From the NCBI RefSeq assembly GCF_958979055.1, contig NC_084889.1:27234261-27298260 (forward strand): a stretch of DNA of 64,000 nt. Direction: 5' to 3'. Each line of letters opens with the position of its first letter. Position 1 is the stretch's first letter. Of the stretch, positions 23,485-34,215 are shown piece by piece. This DNA is from Alnus glutinosa (Eukaryota; Streptophyta; Magnoliopsida; Fagales; Betulaceae). Position numbers and translations under genes: made by a program. Under the pieces are notes generated by a model that did no database searches, was not told the origin of the DNA, and saw nothing but the letters and a program-made list of their open reading frames with translations.

Positions 23485-23525
23485 ACACATTGAGGACAAT
23501 GTGTAATTTAAGTTTGGGGGTATGA
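23485..23525 (+). promoter_or_regulatory. Hairpin plus internal polypurine-like motif, element B
   Basis: A perfect 8-bp stem ACACATTG / CAATGTGT (23485-23492, 23497-23504) with loop AGGA is followed by AAGTTTGGGGGTATG. The same pair occurs in element D at 46588-46621 on the opposite strand (loop GGGA). A similar AGTTTGGGGGTGTG also lies near 23407, so B has two internal copies besides the terminal one. Confidence 0.7.
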
Positions 23526-23542
23526 GACACACACACACACTT

Positions 23543-23593
<51 letters not shown>

Positions 23594-24029
23594 AATTGCA
23601 TGTTCATGTTATTTTTAAGACTTTGGTTGATCTAAAAATTGTGATTTAAATTTCATTGGTGAGCTTAGAATGTTGAACACATGATCATTTGAAATTGATT
23701 CTAAAGTCTTACTTACGTTTGGCATCTAAGGATTAACTTTTCAATCTAAACTATCACAAGCACATTATCATATAATTTTGTGGGGTATGATATATGAACC
23801 TGATTGTGTATTTTTCAATGTCTTGGATGAAGCTGGGTGACTTGTTGAATGGATACCTTGGCATATTTATAATAATAAAAAGAAAAAAAAAAAGAAAAAA
23901 AAGAAAAGAAAAGAAAACCATTTTTGAAGCTTTCACCGAGTAACTGAACTTCTTGCCTCATTAAGCAGTGAATGTTCATGTCAAAAAGTGAGAAATTCAG
24001 ATTGGTTAAAGTCATGACTAGTTTAGTTC

Positions 24030-24712
24030 TGTAGCCTTTTTGACTCGAGTTAGTAAGCTCTTAGGGGTGTTTCAACACTTAATGCCTTAAAACCATCTGG
24101 TTTGGGAGCATTAGCCTAACACTCGTTACATGGGTCAATTAGAACGCTTAAGAGAACTAAGCATTGCACAGTCTGAAAAAAAAAAATAAAAAAAAATAAT
24201 AATAAATAAATAATTAAATAAAGCTCTTGCTATGATGCCTTAGTCATTCAATTTGATGGAGATCCCAGTGAATTTTGAGATATTGAGTCATTGCACATTG
24301 GAATTAATTTGAAGCCTCATGATTATGTGTTAGTTCACCTTACACTGAATTGAACTTATGATGCCTGAGCTTGTCGTTTGTAAGTGGTTAGACTTTGGAA
24401 TTCTATTTTATATTGAAGATGGAGTTATCTTTCTAAGCTTGCTAATGAATGAGAATCATAATTTTAGTGACACTTAACTCTTTGGAATAAACATGAATTT
24501 TTGCATAATGTTTGTGGGTATCATTCATGGCAAACCCTCACGAGACTTCACTCGTCCACTAGGGAGTCCTAAGGGTTTAAAAGGCTTATTGCATACGCTA
24601 AATGCAATCGTGTTTCCCGCGACAGAGGAGGTAGAGTAGTTATTGTTTTAGTTTTCATTTTTTTTTCAATTCTGCATTGCTAAGGGACTAGCAACATGTA
24701 AGTTTGGGGGTG
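24030..24712 (+). other. Conserved non-coding 3' block of element B, ending in polypurine tract
   Basis: Non-coding, but two stretches (about 24050-24175 and 24525-24640) are closely matched by element D at about 45964-46095 and 45545-45670, for example CACTCGTTACATGGGTCAAT and GGCAAACCCTCACGAGACTT. It ends CTAAGGGACTAGCAACATG and AAGTTTGGGGGTG against the 3' LTR, which is the plus-strand primer. Confidence 0.75.
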
Positions 24713-26174
24713 TGATAAGTGCTGAATGTTACACATTCAAGCCCCTTAATTTACATATGTTAAGCTCTTAGTTTTGTTATAATTTGATGTTTTGTGTTGT
24801 TTTTGTATTTTCTTATATTTTACAGGTTTTAGAAGAAAAACCGATCAAATTCCAAGATTATAATGAAGTCAGCAAACTCACTTTTGGATAGATTCAAACT
24901 CCAAATCAATTTTGAATTTAAGGAAAGAGAAGTTGGCAAAAATTCGTTATCTTTGGAAAGAATCCAGAATGAGCACGTTACAGTAATTTAATCATAAATT
25001 TCGGCTCAAGTATCAGATTGCAACAAAATTGGTGGCGTTGGAAAGCTAATAAGAAAGGAAATAAATATGTTAGAAATAGGTTTTTCCTAATTCGGACGTT
25101 TACCATGTCAAAATCGCCCCGCAATAAAAGACCGCAAATCTGTACGAATTTTGGAATCATTTTCCTACTTGGATAGAAATTTCAGAAAAATGAGAAGACT
25201 TGTAATTATTCTTTTTGGACTAGAAAACCTACTTGGAATTGTAATAGGAATTCTAGAGCTTCTAAAGCTTCTCTAATCCCTATAAATAGGCCTCTAGCCT
25301 TTGAAGAAAGACACACAAGCTTTGAGGAAGAATCAAAGACTACATCAAGGAGGTTCTTTCTAGTTTTTATTTTCTTCTTTTATTTATTTTCTGTATGTAT
25401 ATAATTTTAGTTTATATTAGTTGTAATTAATACTTTAGTTAGGGCTCGATTGAAGCCCTAATCATGTCTCTTTAAGTTTATCAATTTGCTTTGCTACAAT
25501 TTATATATTGATGTTTAACTTGATTAATTCTAGTTTCTTGAATTCCTTGCATGTTTATGTTTGGCCATCATATGCATGTGGTATGGAGTTGTTATTTATG
25601 TCAATTTGGATGACCGAGTCCTGGGCATAATAGAGTAACGAAAGAACCCCGACACAGGTTCTTGGATTAATCAACATAAAGACAACTAAAATAGATACCA
25701 TATTCTAATCTGAGTGTGTTTACCGATTTCCATAGATTTATGCTTTCTTGAAGAACAATTTAGTAGATACCATGCTAAATCCTTCAAGGAAGAAAAGAGT
25801 TAGAGTAGATACCATGCCTAACTCGTTGTTTAGGGAAATCAATAGTTTTAGGAGAAGATACCATTCCCTTGTGGCTGGTAAGCATTAAGCATCATGTTAT
25901 GATTGTAGTATTGTGCATATTGCGAATCTTATTTGAGTATGATTAGCGGTGGATATCGAAGCCCTACCTTTTCTTCATAATATTTTATATTCAATCTTTT
26001 ATCTCGTCTTATTCAACATATCGCTTTTAGGAATTTCTCTTTAAATACAATTTATACCAATCCTCGTGGGAATGATCTCGTATTTGCCTACTATACTATC
26101 GTTTTGATCTTGTGCACTTGCGAGTAAAACGTACAAATATTTATCTATTTATTTAGGTAGATATTTGCACAACA
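24713..26174 (+). repeat. Element B 3' LTR
   Basis: Same length as the 5' LTR; ends GCACAACA and is followed by GTGTA, then the middle piece of the disrupted MITE. Confidence 0.92.
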
Positions 26175-26207
26175 GTGTACCAATAATGTAAAAGATAATA
26201 CAGAGAG

Positions 26208-26792
26208 TGTTGGAGAAATAATTAGCACCAAAGACATATGGGCCTAAAGTAGTATCGGGGGCCGAGCCCATCGGGTTGGCCCGGCCAGACCAGACCTAAG
26301 TACAAGACCATTCGTTATCTCCAAAAAGACGGATATTCAGAATATATCAAAATAGACTTCTATCCCATCAAATATGGGATAAGGTACCTAATAGAATGAC
26401 ATTAGCTAAAAAAAGTGTCATGTCCAGTTTGGACTCTACTACCCAATTTGAATTCTATGAAGATAAGATTAAAGACTATATGATCTAGGACTCAGACTCC
26501 TAATTAGATTATACTCCAAGCACTCCAGTAGTTTTATAACTGTGAATTGTGAGTCTATAAATAAGACTACTACGTGAGGTATTAAGAACAAGCAGATTCT
26601 CTGAGCTTTTGAGATTACAAATATTCTCAAGAAAATTAGTTTGAACTGACTTAGGCATCGGAATGGGGGTCCGGTCGACCCCCCATAGTCCGACGAGCCG
26701 TTTATTATTTTGCAGATTAAGAGGAGAGCGAAGATTAAGGAAGGCAACGAATCACAAGGCAACACGTCACCGTACCGGAAACTGTACCAACA
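26208..26792 (+). repeat. Element C 5' LTR
   Basis: 585 bp, with TATA box TATAAATA at 26556-26563. Preceded by target duplication GAGAG. Confidence 0.92.
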
Positions 26793-26795
26793 GTT

Positions 26796-26813
26796 TGGCG
26801 CCGTCTGTGGGAA
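26796..26813 (+). promoter_or_regulatory. Primer-binding site of element C
   Basis: TGGCGCCGTCTGTGGGAA, three bases after the LTR. This sequence is typical of Tat/Ogre-like and related gypsy elements. Confidence 0.8.
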
Positions 26814-29800
26814 CGACATTGTTCCTTCAAAAAATTAATCCGCAACGGTGACTGCGCGAGCAAATCAAGTTTGAAATCTCGGATCGGAATCTAATCACAC
26901 CAAATCGGTGCTGACAATATACTAGATCTACGCTCAGAGTTACAAGTTCAGTGATTTGCTCGGTGACGATGGATCCGACTTATTTTTGAAACAACGAAAA
27001 AGAGATAAATCTGAAACAATATCTTCGGTAGTAAACAAAGATCCAAGACTTCATGGGTACAATCCATGCCAATCAACTGTAGAGGAACATTGATCTCGTA
27101 AAAAAAAAAATCAAATCACGACTGTAGAACCTCATAGAGATCTGTGGATTTCAGTAGAGCATCCGAACAGAGTGCTATCTACCTTTCCAAATAGAAAAAT
27201 AATAGAAGACCTAGATGTAGACGTTCTCAGCAGCGGGCTTCGTCGCTAAAGCAGCACGCTCCTCCTCGCCTAGAACCCGACCCTTGTTGTCACTAGGTAC
27301 CCATCCAAGTTGGGTTTCCTCCTGTCCAAGGAAGAGCATGACCCGTCCCGGACTCCTGGATGGCCTTGTCCCTTCCGTCAGCGGAGGCCATCGACAGATC
27401 GAAGAGCACGGGCTTGCCAGCTTGGGACCTTCGGATCCTGGACCCTATTTTCTCGGACCCGTCGACTGTGTTTGGTCGAGAGCGAGCATCAACCTGGAAG
27501 CACATCAAGGCCATCATCACCAGGAGATGAGATGTCTTCAACATACCCGGACAGAGCCCGATCTCGTTCGTGGTCAACAAGATGCAGTGCTCTCGGGCCC
27601 AAGGTAGGTACTCTCGGCTGTATGTTTGGTTTGTTCGCTTGCCTGTAGACGTGGCAGAACATATGTATTGCTAGTGGCTGTTGGACAAGCACTATAAGAC
27701 ATCGCTCCAAAGAAGGTATGGGCCGCAAGAATTGCACATCGGTGGATAGGAAGCGCCTGAGATTGGGAATTTCTGGCTACTGCCGAGCACATATCAAAAC
27801 TCACCTTGATGTACAAGCAATGGTAAGCAGCTCTACTCGATGAAGCTAGGACTTTCAGAAAGCTTCCTCTGCTTTAAACTTTTGCAGTGTATTACGCTTC
27901 AAAATTCGCGGTTGGTGAGCCTCGATAATACCCAGTTGAAGCTTTTCGTAGATATGTGAATTGGACTATTCCTGTGTCCTTTGACTATCATGGGTCATGG
28001 GAAATCGATGCTGACAGTATACAGATGTTCTAGATCTATGCTCAGAAGTAACAACTTTACATGGGTGCACAAACTCAAAGAAGATGGGTCAAGAGGAAGA
28101 AAGGAGTCGACCCACAAAAAAAAAAAAAAAAAACCGACGGGTATGTCCAACCCAGTCCGGCTATGGTTTCTTCCCTGATGAACGGAGAACCCCTCGTCTA
28201 GTCGGCTCTTCCTCTTCTGACGCTGGAGAACATCCCGATCTGACCTTACTGCCGGTGATTCCGAGTCAGTCGACAGAGGATCTGCCACCACGCAGGATTG
28301 ACGATGGCCTTTACTGGTTAAACGGATGTACAATAAGATCTTCAGTTTCTGGCCGATGATGATCATTGGTAGAAGATCAAGCCCGTCTCCAGAAGATCCA
28401 AGAAGATAACCGAGCTTCGACGGCGACACGCTGAAGTGCCTTTCTTACCTACCGAGCCATGGTTGTCGAGGATGCACAGAGATGCGATTATCGGTGTAAT
28501 ACCGAGCTCGCATTTGGACACTCCAACAAGTTCCAGAAACCTCCTCCACGAAGCCCTCTCGTCTGCAGAGCACCACGTCGAGTTCGGGTCTGGTAGGTGT
28601 GACATCTAAGAGCGTGGTGTTGTCTCTGGTATCTGGGTCTTTGCATGGGCTTCCGATGACTAGTTCACCTCGGAGGAAGAAGATGGAGACACGGTGCTGT
28701 GCAAGGAATGGTTTTGGCCAAAATCTTGAGCCAGAACACTGATGGGGCAGAACTTCAGCGACTTGCTGTTCAACCACATGTCGAGGCCCGACTCGGTCAA
28801 ATTCTCCCTTGTCTACCGAGCCGTAGCTCGGAACCTTTGTGTCGCCAACAACATAGTTAGAATTCGAAGGATGCCCGGATTTTTCGCACGGTCTCGACAG
28901 TTGGGATGATCTACTTGACCACCGAGCTTAAGAAATTGTATGCCAAATATGGGTTTATTAGAACTGCCGAGAAGTATGAGGAGAAATGCCACCACTTGCT
29001 ATCTAGAAGCCACTCAATTATAAATCATATCAGAGGTGTCCATGTCTGACTTTGACTGTGGATGGCGCTAGAAGGAGGGCCAAGAATACTTGAAATGGGA
29101 AGTTCATTATGAGATGCGAGTTGTGTAAATGACTTGTGGATCTTGAGAAGGACAAGTGCACGGCAACTGATAAGAAGACCATTGACCTGATTATAAACAA
29201 ACTTCAGCAACAAGGGTTCACGTCAAGAAGAATAAAGAAGAAGATATTCTGGAAGTCCCCAGCTTAGATAAGTTCCTAGTGAAACGTATCTCGAGACTTG
29301 AAAGGAGGTCTGGTCTCCCCAGCCGCCCAGAAGGTCGTCCGAAGCTTGATTTTCTACTTCAGTCCGATCTTCCTCTAAAGATCCAACCTGGAGCTTCAGT
29401 CCGATCTTCCTCTAAAGATCCAACCTGGAGCATTCCAAGATCATAGACATCTCAGAGCATGCCCCCCGGACAGAGCTCGGAATCAGTGTTCATCCTCACC
29501 GATCGGTGGTGTGAGGCAAAGCACGATGCTCCAAAGCATCCACTGCCACGGTGGTTCTACCCAGAAGATTCTGGATTTCCGAGTACCCGGACTTTCGAGG
29601 CAGCGGCGACAAAGAGATTCCTCCCAGAATCCACTGAGTGGAGTCGGAGGACCTTAGGTCCGAGCCAGACGTCAGAGGATGGACATCTTCGACCCGCATG
29701 AAGATGAAAAGGATGAAGAAGACGATTTTGTGTGGGTTTCGCCGGCCATAGGAAGGGGATGGTCTCTGCCAGAAGGGGGCTCAGTGTGATTGCGCCTCCT

Positions 29801-30300
29801 TAAGCCTTGATGAAATCCATGGCTTCGATCCGCACTTCCGTGGAAGACCAAGCTCACCACTAGAAGCTCCAAGAAGTGAATTTCTCAGCTGTGTGTTTTG
29901 GGAAGAAAACGCCCATCGACCCAAGGAAGTCAGAATCCTCGCCAGGTTGGTGATTAGGCCGTGACTCGGTCAACAAGAAAGAAAGGGCCATGACGTTGTC
30001 AATCACAATCTGATCACGCGACCATGATTTTATCCTCCAGATTTAGGTTCTTGTATACCCACTCGACGCTGAACGGCTGGGTCGCTATACAGAATTCTAC
30101 TGGATGGCACAAAAGGATCTATGGGGAGCAGTCTCAAGGCTCCAAGTGCCTCGGTGGACATAATCGTCGTTGACTCCGAGTGAAAAATGAAGTCCAAAGG
30201 AAGAAAGGAGACTCTGGCTTTAAGCTTGGGTCTGGGTAGGATTTTTTAAACCCAAGAGGGCTTGATCCAGTAAGCCCAAACTGGTTGGCCAAAAAAAAAA
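26814..30300 (+). other. Element C interior, 5' half: no recognisable coding content
   Basis: GC-richer than the flanks, with scattered short frames on both strands. None carries a capsid domain, zinc knuckle, protease, RT or integrase motif that I can see. One direct duplication of about 35 bp (TTCAGTCCGATCTTCCTCTA at about 29357 and 29396) is visible. It may be decayed coding DNA or filler captured by the element. Confidence 0.5.
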
Positions 30301-30314
30301 AAAAAAAAAAAACT

Positions 30315-31100
30315 CTGAGGAGTGTGAGCAGTTTAATTCCGAGGAGTTTTATCCCGAGGTGGCAACCTTCCGAAAAGTTAGATCCGAGGTGTTCTACCGA
30401 GGTGAAAAGATAGATTCGAGGGTGTTCTATTGAGGTGAAAAGATAGATCCGAGAGTGTTTTACCGAGAACAAGAGATAGATCCGAGGGTGTTCTACCAAG
30501 GAGGAAAGTTAGATCCGAGGTGTTCTACCGAGGTGAAAAGATAGATCCGAGGGTGTTCTACCGAGGTGAAAAGATAGATCTGAGGTGTTCTACCAAGGAG
30601 GAAAGTTAGATCCGAGGTGTTCTACCAAGGTGAAAAGATAGATTCGAGGGTGTTCTATTAAGGTGAAAAGATAGATCCGAGAGTGTTTTACCGAGAATAA
30701 GAGATAGATCCAAGGGTGTTCTATTGAGGTGAAAAGATAGATCTGAGAGTATTTTACCGAGAACAAGAGATAGATCCGAGGGTGTTCTACCAAGGAGGAA
30801 AGTTAGATCCGAGGTGTTCTACCGAGGTGAAAAGATAGATCCGAGGTGTTCTACCAAGGAGGAAAGTTAGATCTGAGGTGTTCTACCAAGGTGAAAAGAT
30901 AGATCCGAGGGTGTTTTACCGAGAACAAAAGTTAGACCCGAGGGTATCATACCGAGAAGAAAGTATATTCCGAGAAATGATCCGAGGGCATTCTACCAAG
31001 GAGAAAAGCTAGACGCGAGGGTGTTCTACCGAGACGAAAAGTACGTACTGAGACGACACATACCGAGAGTATTATTCCGAGGGTACTATCCCGAAGATCC
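30315..31100 (+). repeat. Element C tandem array 1, ~33-bp units
   Basis: About 20 degenerate units of the type GATAGATCCGAGGGTGTTCT plus ACCGAGGTGAAAA. Because the period is near 33, the minus strand opens into short frames with an EHPRIYLFTS repeat; these are not genes. Unlike the later arrays no convincing hairpin is seen here. Confidence 0.85.
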
Positions 31101-31386
31101 TATGCCTGAGCTCCTAGTTCCAAATGGCACACTTCGAGGACCCCTCTAGATTTGCCATCCTCCTAAGTGCACAGTCACGTGCCGAGGGACAAATCCGAGC
31201 CGAGGGTCCAGTTTGAGGAATTCTCCCAAAGAGCACCATATCGAGTGGCGTGCAGGATAAGGAGCTCCAAGTAAGACGGTCCATCTTCATTGAATTCACC
31301 AGATAAGTTCATACTCTTCTTTTACAACTATGATTTATGTTAAAGTGAGGATAAATGTCGGCTTTTATTTTATCAACCAGGAAAAA

Positions 31387-31394
<8 letters not shown>

Positions 31395-31441
<47 letters not shown>
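31395..31441. repeat. (TA)n microsatellite in element C
   Basis: Uninterrupted TA dinucleotide run after an A run, about 47 bp. Confidence 0.9.
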
Positions 31442-31445
<4 letters not shown>

Positions 31446-31679
31446 CATGCACTTGTACGCTTTGCCGAAAAATATATATATATATTTTGATAAAATAGAC
31501 TCATGTGTTGAGGCCTCACTCCTGCCGTGAGTGAAAGGATCACAAAATCATCTCGACGGATGAAAAGGATATATAGTGCTACTATGCATTCTGCTATTTT
31601 GTTTTAGTATATGCAGTGCTTTGTTAACCCTTTTCGCAGAAAAGATATGGGGAGACAACCCTTACAACAAATTATACAA

Positions 31680-32110
31680 GGAAAGTCTCTCGGTCAGTCC
31701 AACACCGAGAGCCAGGGAGACAACCCTGCAGAGAAAACAAGGAAAGTCTCTCGGTCAGTCCAACACCGAGAGCCAAGGAGACAACCCTGCAGAGAAAACA
31801 AGGAAAGTCTCTCGGTCAGTCCAACACCAAGAGCCAAGGAGACAACCTTGCAGAGAAAACAAGGAAAGTCTCTCGGTCAGTCCAACACTGAGAGCCAAGG
31901 AGACAACCTTGCAGAGAAAACAAGGAAAGTCTCTCGGTTAGTCCAACACCAAGAGCCAGGGAGACAACCCTGTAGAAAAAAAAAAAAGAAAAAAAAAAAA
32001 GGAAAGTCTCTTGGTTAGTCCAACACCGAGAGCCAGAGAGACAACCCTGCAGAAAAAACAAGGAAAGTCTCTCAGTTAGTCCAACACCGAGAGCAAGGAA
32101 GAACAGACAG
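31680..32110 (+). repeat. Element C tandem array 2, 61-bp units with two hairpins each (7 copies)
   Basis: Units start with GAAAGT at about 31681, 31743, 31803, 31864, 31925, 32002 and 32063. Each has hairpin 1, CTCTCGGT/ACCGAGAG around CAGTCCAAC, and most have hairpin 2, a 5-bp stem around the constant loop AGACAA. Stem 2 is CAGGG/CCCTG in copies 1 and 5 but CAAGG/CCTTG in copies 3 and 4, a compensatory pair. The loop AGACAA recurs in GGGG-AGACAA-CCCC hairpins at about 31650 and 33935. Confidence 0.88.
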
Positions 32111-32221
32111 TCCCCAGGCATTGATTGATCTCTGCTAAGAATAAAGCAGCAGTCCGAGACAGAATGGAAGCACTTCTTCATCAGACTTCTCCAAAGATGA
32201 TCAAGCTACATCAGTGTCCAT

Positions 32222-32790
32222 CTGACTCCTCACCTCGAACGACTCGAAAGAGTTATGGTGGGGATGTTCAGGAAAGAAATCCGCTCGAATCCTTTCCTCG
32301 AACAACCCGAAAGGGTCATGGAAAGGATACAAAGGGTTGAAACCCCTCGGTTGGGGGTTTTCGAAGGATGAGGACTAGAATCTGCCCGATTCCTTTCCTC
32401 GAACAACCCGCAAGGGTCATGGAAAGGATACAAAGGGTTGAAACCCCTCGGTTGGGGGTTTCCGAAGGATAAGGCTAAGGATATCCAAAGAAGAATCCAC
32501 CCGGATCCTTTCCTCGAACAGCCCAAAAGGGTCATGGAAAGGACACTGAGGGTTGAAACCTCCCGGTTGGAGGTTTTCCGAAGGATAAGATGATGGATAT
32601 CCCGATTAGAATCCGCCCGAATCCTTTCCTCGAACAACCAGAAAGGGTCATGGAAAGGATTCAATGGGAAGAAACCCCTCGGTTGGGGGTTTCTGAAGGG
32701 ATAAGATTAAGAATTGGCCCGGGTCCTTTCCTCGAACGACCCGAAAGGGTTATGGAAAGGATACCAATGCGAGATTGGAAAGCTTCAGGA
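32222..32790 (+). repeat. Element C tandem array 3, ~100-116-bp units of nested stem-loops (6 copies)
   Basis: Units carry TCCTTTCC at 32290, 32391, 32506, 32622 and 32724, plus a divergent first copy at 32226. Each folds as an outer stem TCCTTTCC/GGAAAGGA around TCGAAC and an inner hairpin ACCC-GAAA-GGGT; a second hairpin AAACCCC/GGGGTTT with loop TCGGTTG follows in four units. The first copy has ACTC-GAAA-GAGT, copy 2 has loop GCAA, and copy 3 has AAACCTC/GAGGTTT, all pairing-preserving. Confidence 0.88.
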
Positions 32791-32830
32791 AGATAAAGCT
32801 GCTGCAGAGGAAGGAAAAGCTCAGCGACCT

Positions 32831-32893
32831 GACTACCCACCTCGAACAACTTAGCCTGCGGTTGCAGACTAAAGTTATAGGGGGGTAGCCCAG
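32831..32893 (+). repeat. Element C hairpin unit H-a (paired with 33779-33838)
   Basis: CTACCC...GGGTAG outer stem, then AACTTAG/CTAAAGTT, then CTGC-GGTT-GCAG. The second unit at 33779-33838 has CCGC-GGTT-GCGG in the same place, so both strands of the inner stem changed together. Confidence 0.8.
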
Positions 32894-32899
32894 AAGGTA

Positions 32900-33240
32900 A
32901 AGCTTCAGTAGGACAGAACTTCAGGAAAGATTCAGAAAGATAAAGATTCAGAAAGATAAAGCATCAAAAAGATAAAGCTTCAGAAAGAGTTTCAGGAAAG
33001 ATTCAGGAAGATAAAGTTCCAGGATGACAAAGGTTCAGGATGGTAAAGGTTTAAGGAGATAAGGCTTCAGGATGATAAAGCTTCAGGAAAACAAACAGGA
33101 AGGTAAAGGTTTAGAAAGACAGATCTTCAAGAAGAAAAAGGTTCAGGGAGATAAAGTTTCAGAACGACAAAGCTTTAGGATGACAAAGCTTCAGAATGAT
33201 AAAGTTTCAGGAAGGAAAAGCTTCATGAAAGTATGAGGAT
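32900..33240 (+). repeat. Element C short degenerate repeat, CTTCAGGA/GATAAAG
   Basis: Roughly 20 imperfect units of about 17 bp of the form GATAAAGCTTCAGGAA. Low complexity; no hairpins noted. Confidence 0.75.
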
Positions 33241-33309
33241 AAAAACTCTCTAAAAAATCATCAAGTAAGACTCAACACTTTGATGCAAATAGTTTTTTTA
33301 TTCTCCTCT

Positions 33310-34215
33310 GTAAAATTTTTCAACAAACCGATTGTTTGTTCAAAATTTTTTGGGGTAGCCTAAATTTCAAAAAATTAGACCAGTTCTTCCTTCGAAAAAA
33401 ACTGACACAAACCGATTGTTTGTTCGAGTTTTGGGGGTAACTCTAGTATAAAAAGTAAGATTTATAAGAAACCGAGATATGTCTTGGAAGAACTTTTTGA
33501 GTGAGAAACTTTAAACTTTTTTCCAGGTAAAGATGTTCAATTCAGTTTGAAAAATTATGATGTTCTACGGCTAGTAAGATAAAGAAAGTGAAAGTCAAAA
33601 TGTCCAAGACTTCCATTCATTAACATTGAAATTTTGTTCATTACAAAAAAAAAAATTTACATGAAAAAGAAAAGATACATTTGAAAAGGAAAGTTCAAGT
33701 ATTTACAGGTTGAAGCCCTGAGACTCACTCCGAACTCCGAGATCTCTTTTACACCATCGTCCAGGATACCAAGAGGACTTGACTATCCGCCTCGAACGAC
33801 TTAGCCCGCGGTTGCGGACTAAAGTTATGGGGGGTAGCTCAACAAAGTTAAAGCTTCTACAAACGGAAAATCACCGAAGGTACACCAAACTCTCAAATTA
33901 AGATCTCTCAGGAGCAACTCAAACAAAGATACGGGGAGACAACCCCTATAACAAACCATACGGGGATATCACCTCTACAAAAAATAACCAAGTAAGTTCA
34001 TTGCTTCTAAAAGATTTTTTCCTATCCTCCTCGGTCATAACTTACACAAACCGATTGTTTGTTCAAGTTAAGGAGGATAACTCAAAGTAAGATTTTTCTC
34101 TCCTAGTCACGGAGTTCAAAACAAAAAGATTTTTGAAACAAAAGATTTTTCTTACCCTCCTCGGAGTTAACTTACGCAAACCGATTGTTTGTTCAAGTTA
34201 TTAGAGGATAAGTGA
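33310..34215 (+). repeat. Element C hairpin array 4: four ACAAAC-CGATT-GTTTGT stem-loops
   Basis: Copies at about 33324, 33408, 34045 and 34171 share the inner hairpin with loop CGATT. The next stem outward differs but stays paired: AAATTTTT with AAAATTTT, AACT with AGTT, and AACTT with AAGTT in the last two. Copy 3 adds TATCCTCC/GGAGGATA outside. Confidence 0.85.

Larger units (their letters stand above)
19811..26174 (+). mobile_element. Element B: non-autonomous LTR retrotransposon carrying gag only (TR-GAG type)
   Basis: LTRs 19811-21272 and 24713-26174 are both 1,462 bp and start TGATAAGTGCTG, end GCACAACA. Flanks GTGGA (19806-19810) and GTGTA (26175-26179) are a target duplication with one later change. 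A primer-binding site follows the 5' LTR and a G-rich polypurine tract precedes the 3' LTR. The 3.4-kb interior encodes a gag-like protein and its extension, then 1.4 kb of non-coding DNA. There is no protease, RT, RNase H or integrase, so it must be moved by proteins supplied in trans. Confidence 0.92.

Noticed and set aside
27284..29872. Many 60-140-residue frames in element C
   Set aside because: Overlap on both strands, no retroviral or host motif, no codon pattern; treated as non-coding.
30134..30793. Minus-strand frames with EHPRIYLFTS repeats
   Set aside because: Created by the 33-bp tandem array of element C; phase breaks between blocks and no homologue known to me.
31576..32181. Frames with repeated SLGQSNTESQGDNPAEKTRK-like peptides
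   Set aside because: Open in more than one frame and strand because of the 61-bp array; hairpin structure explains the conservation better.
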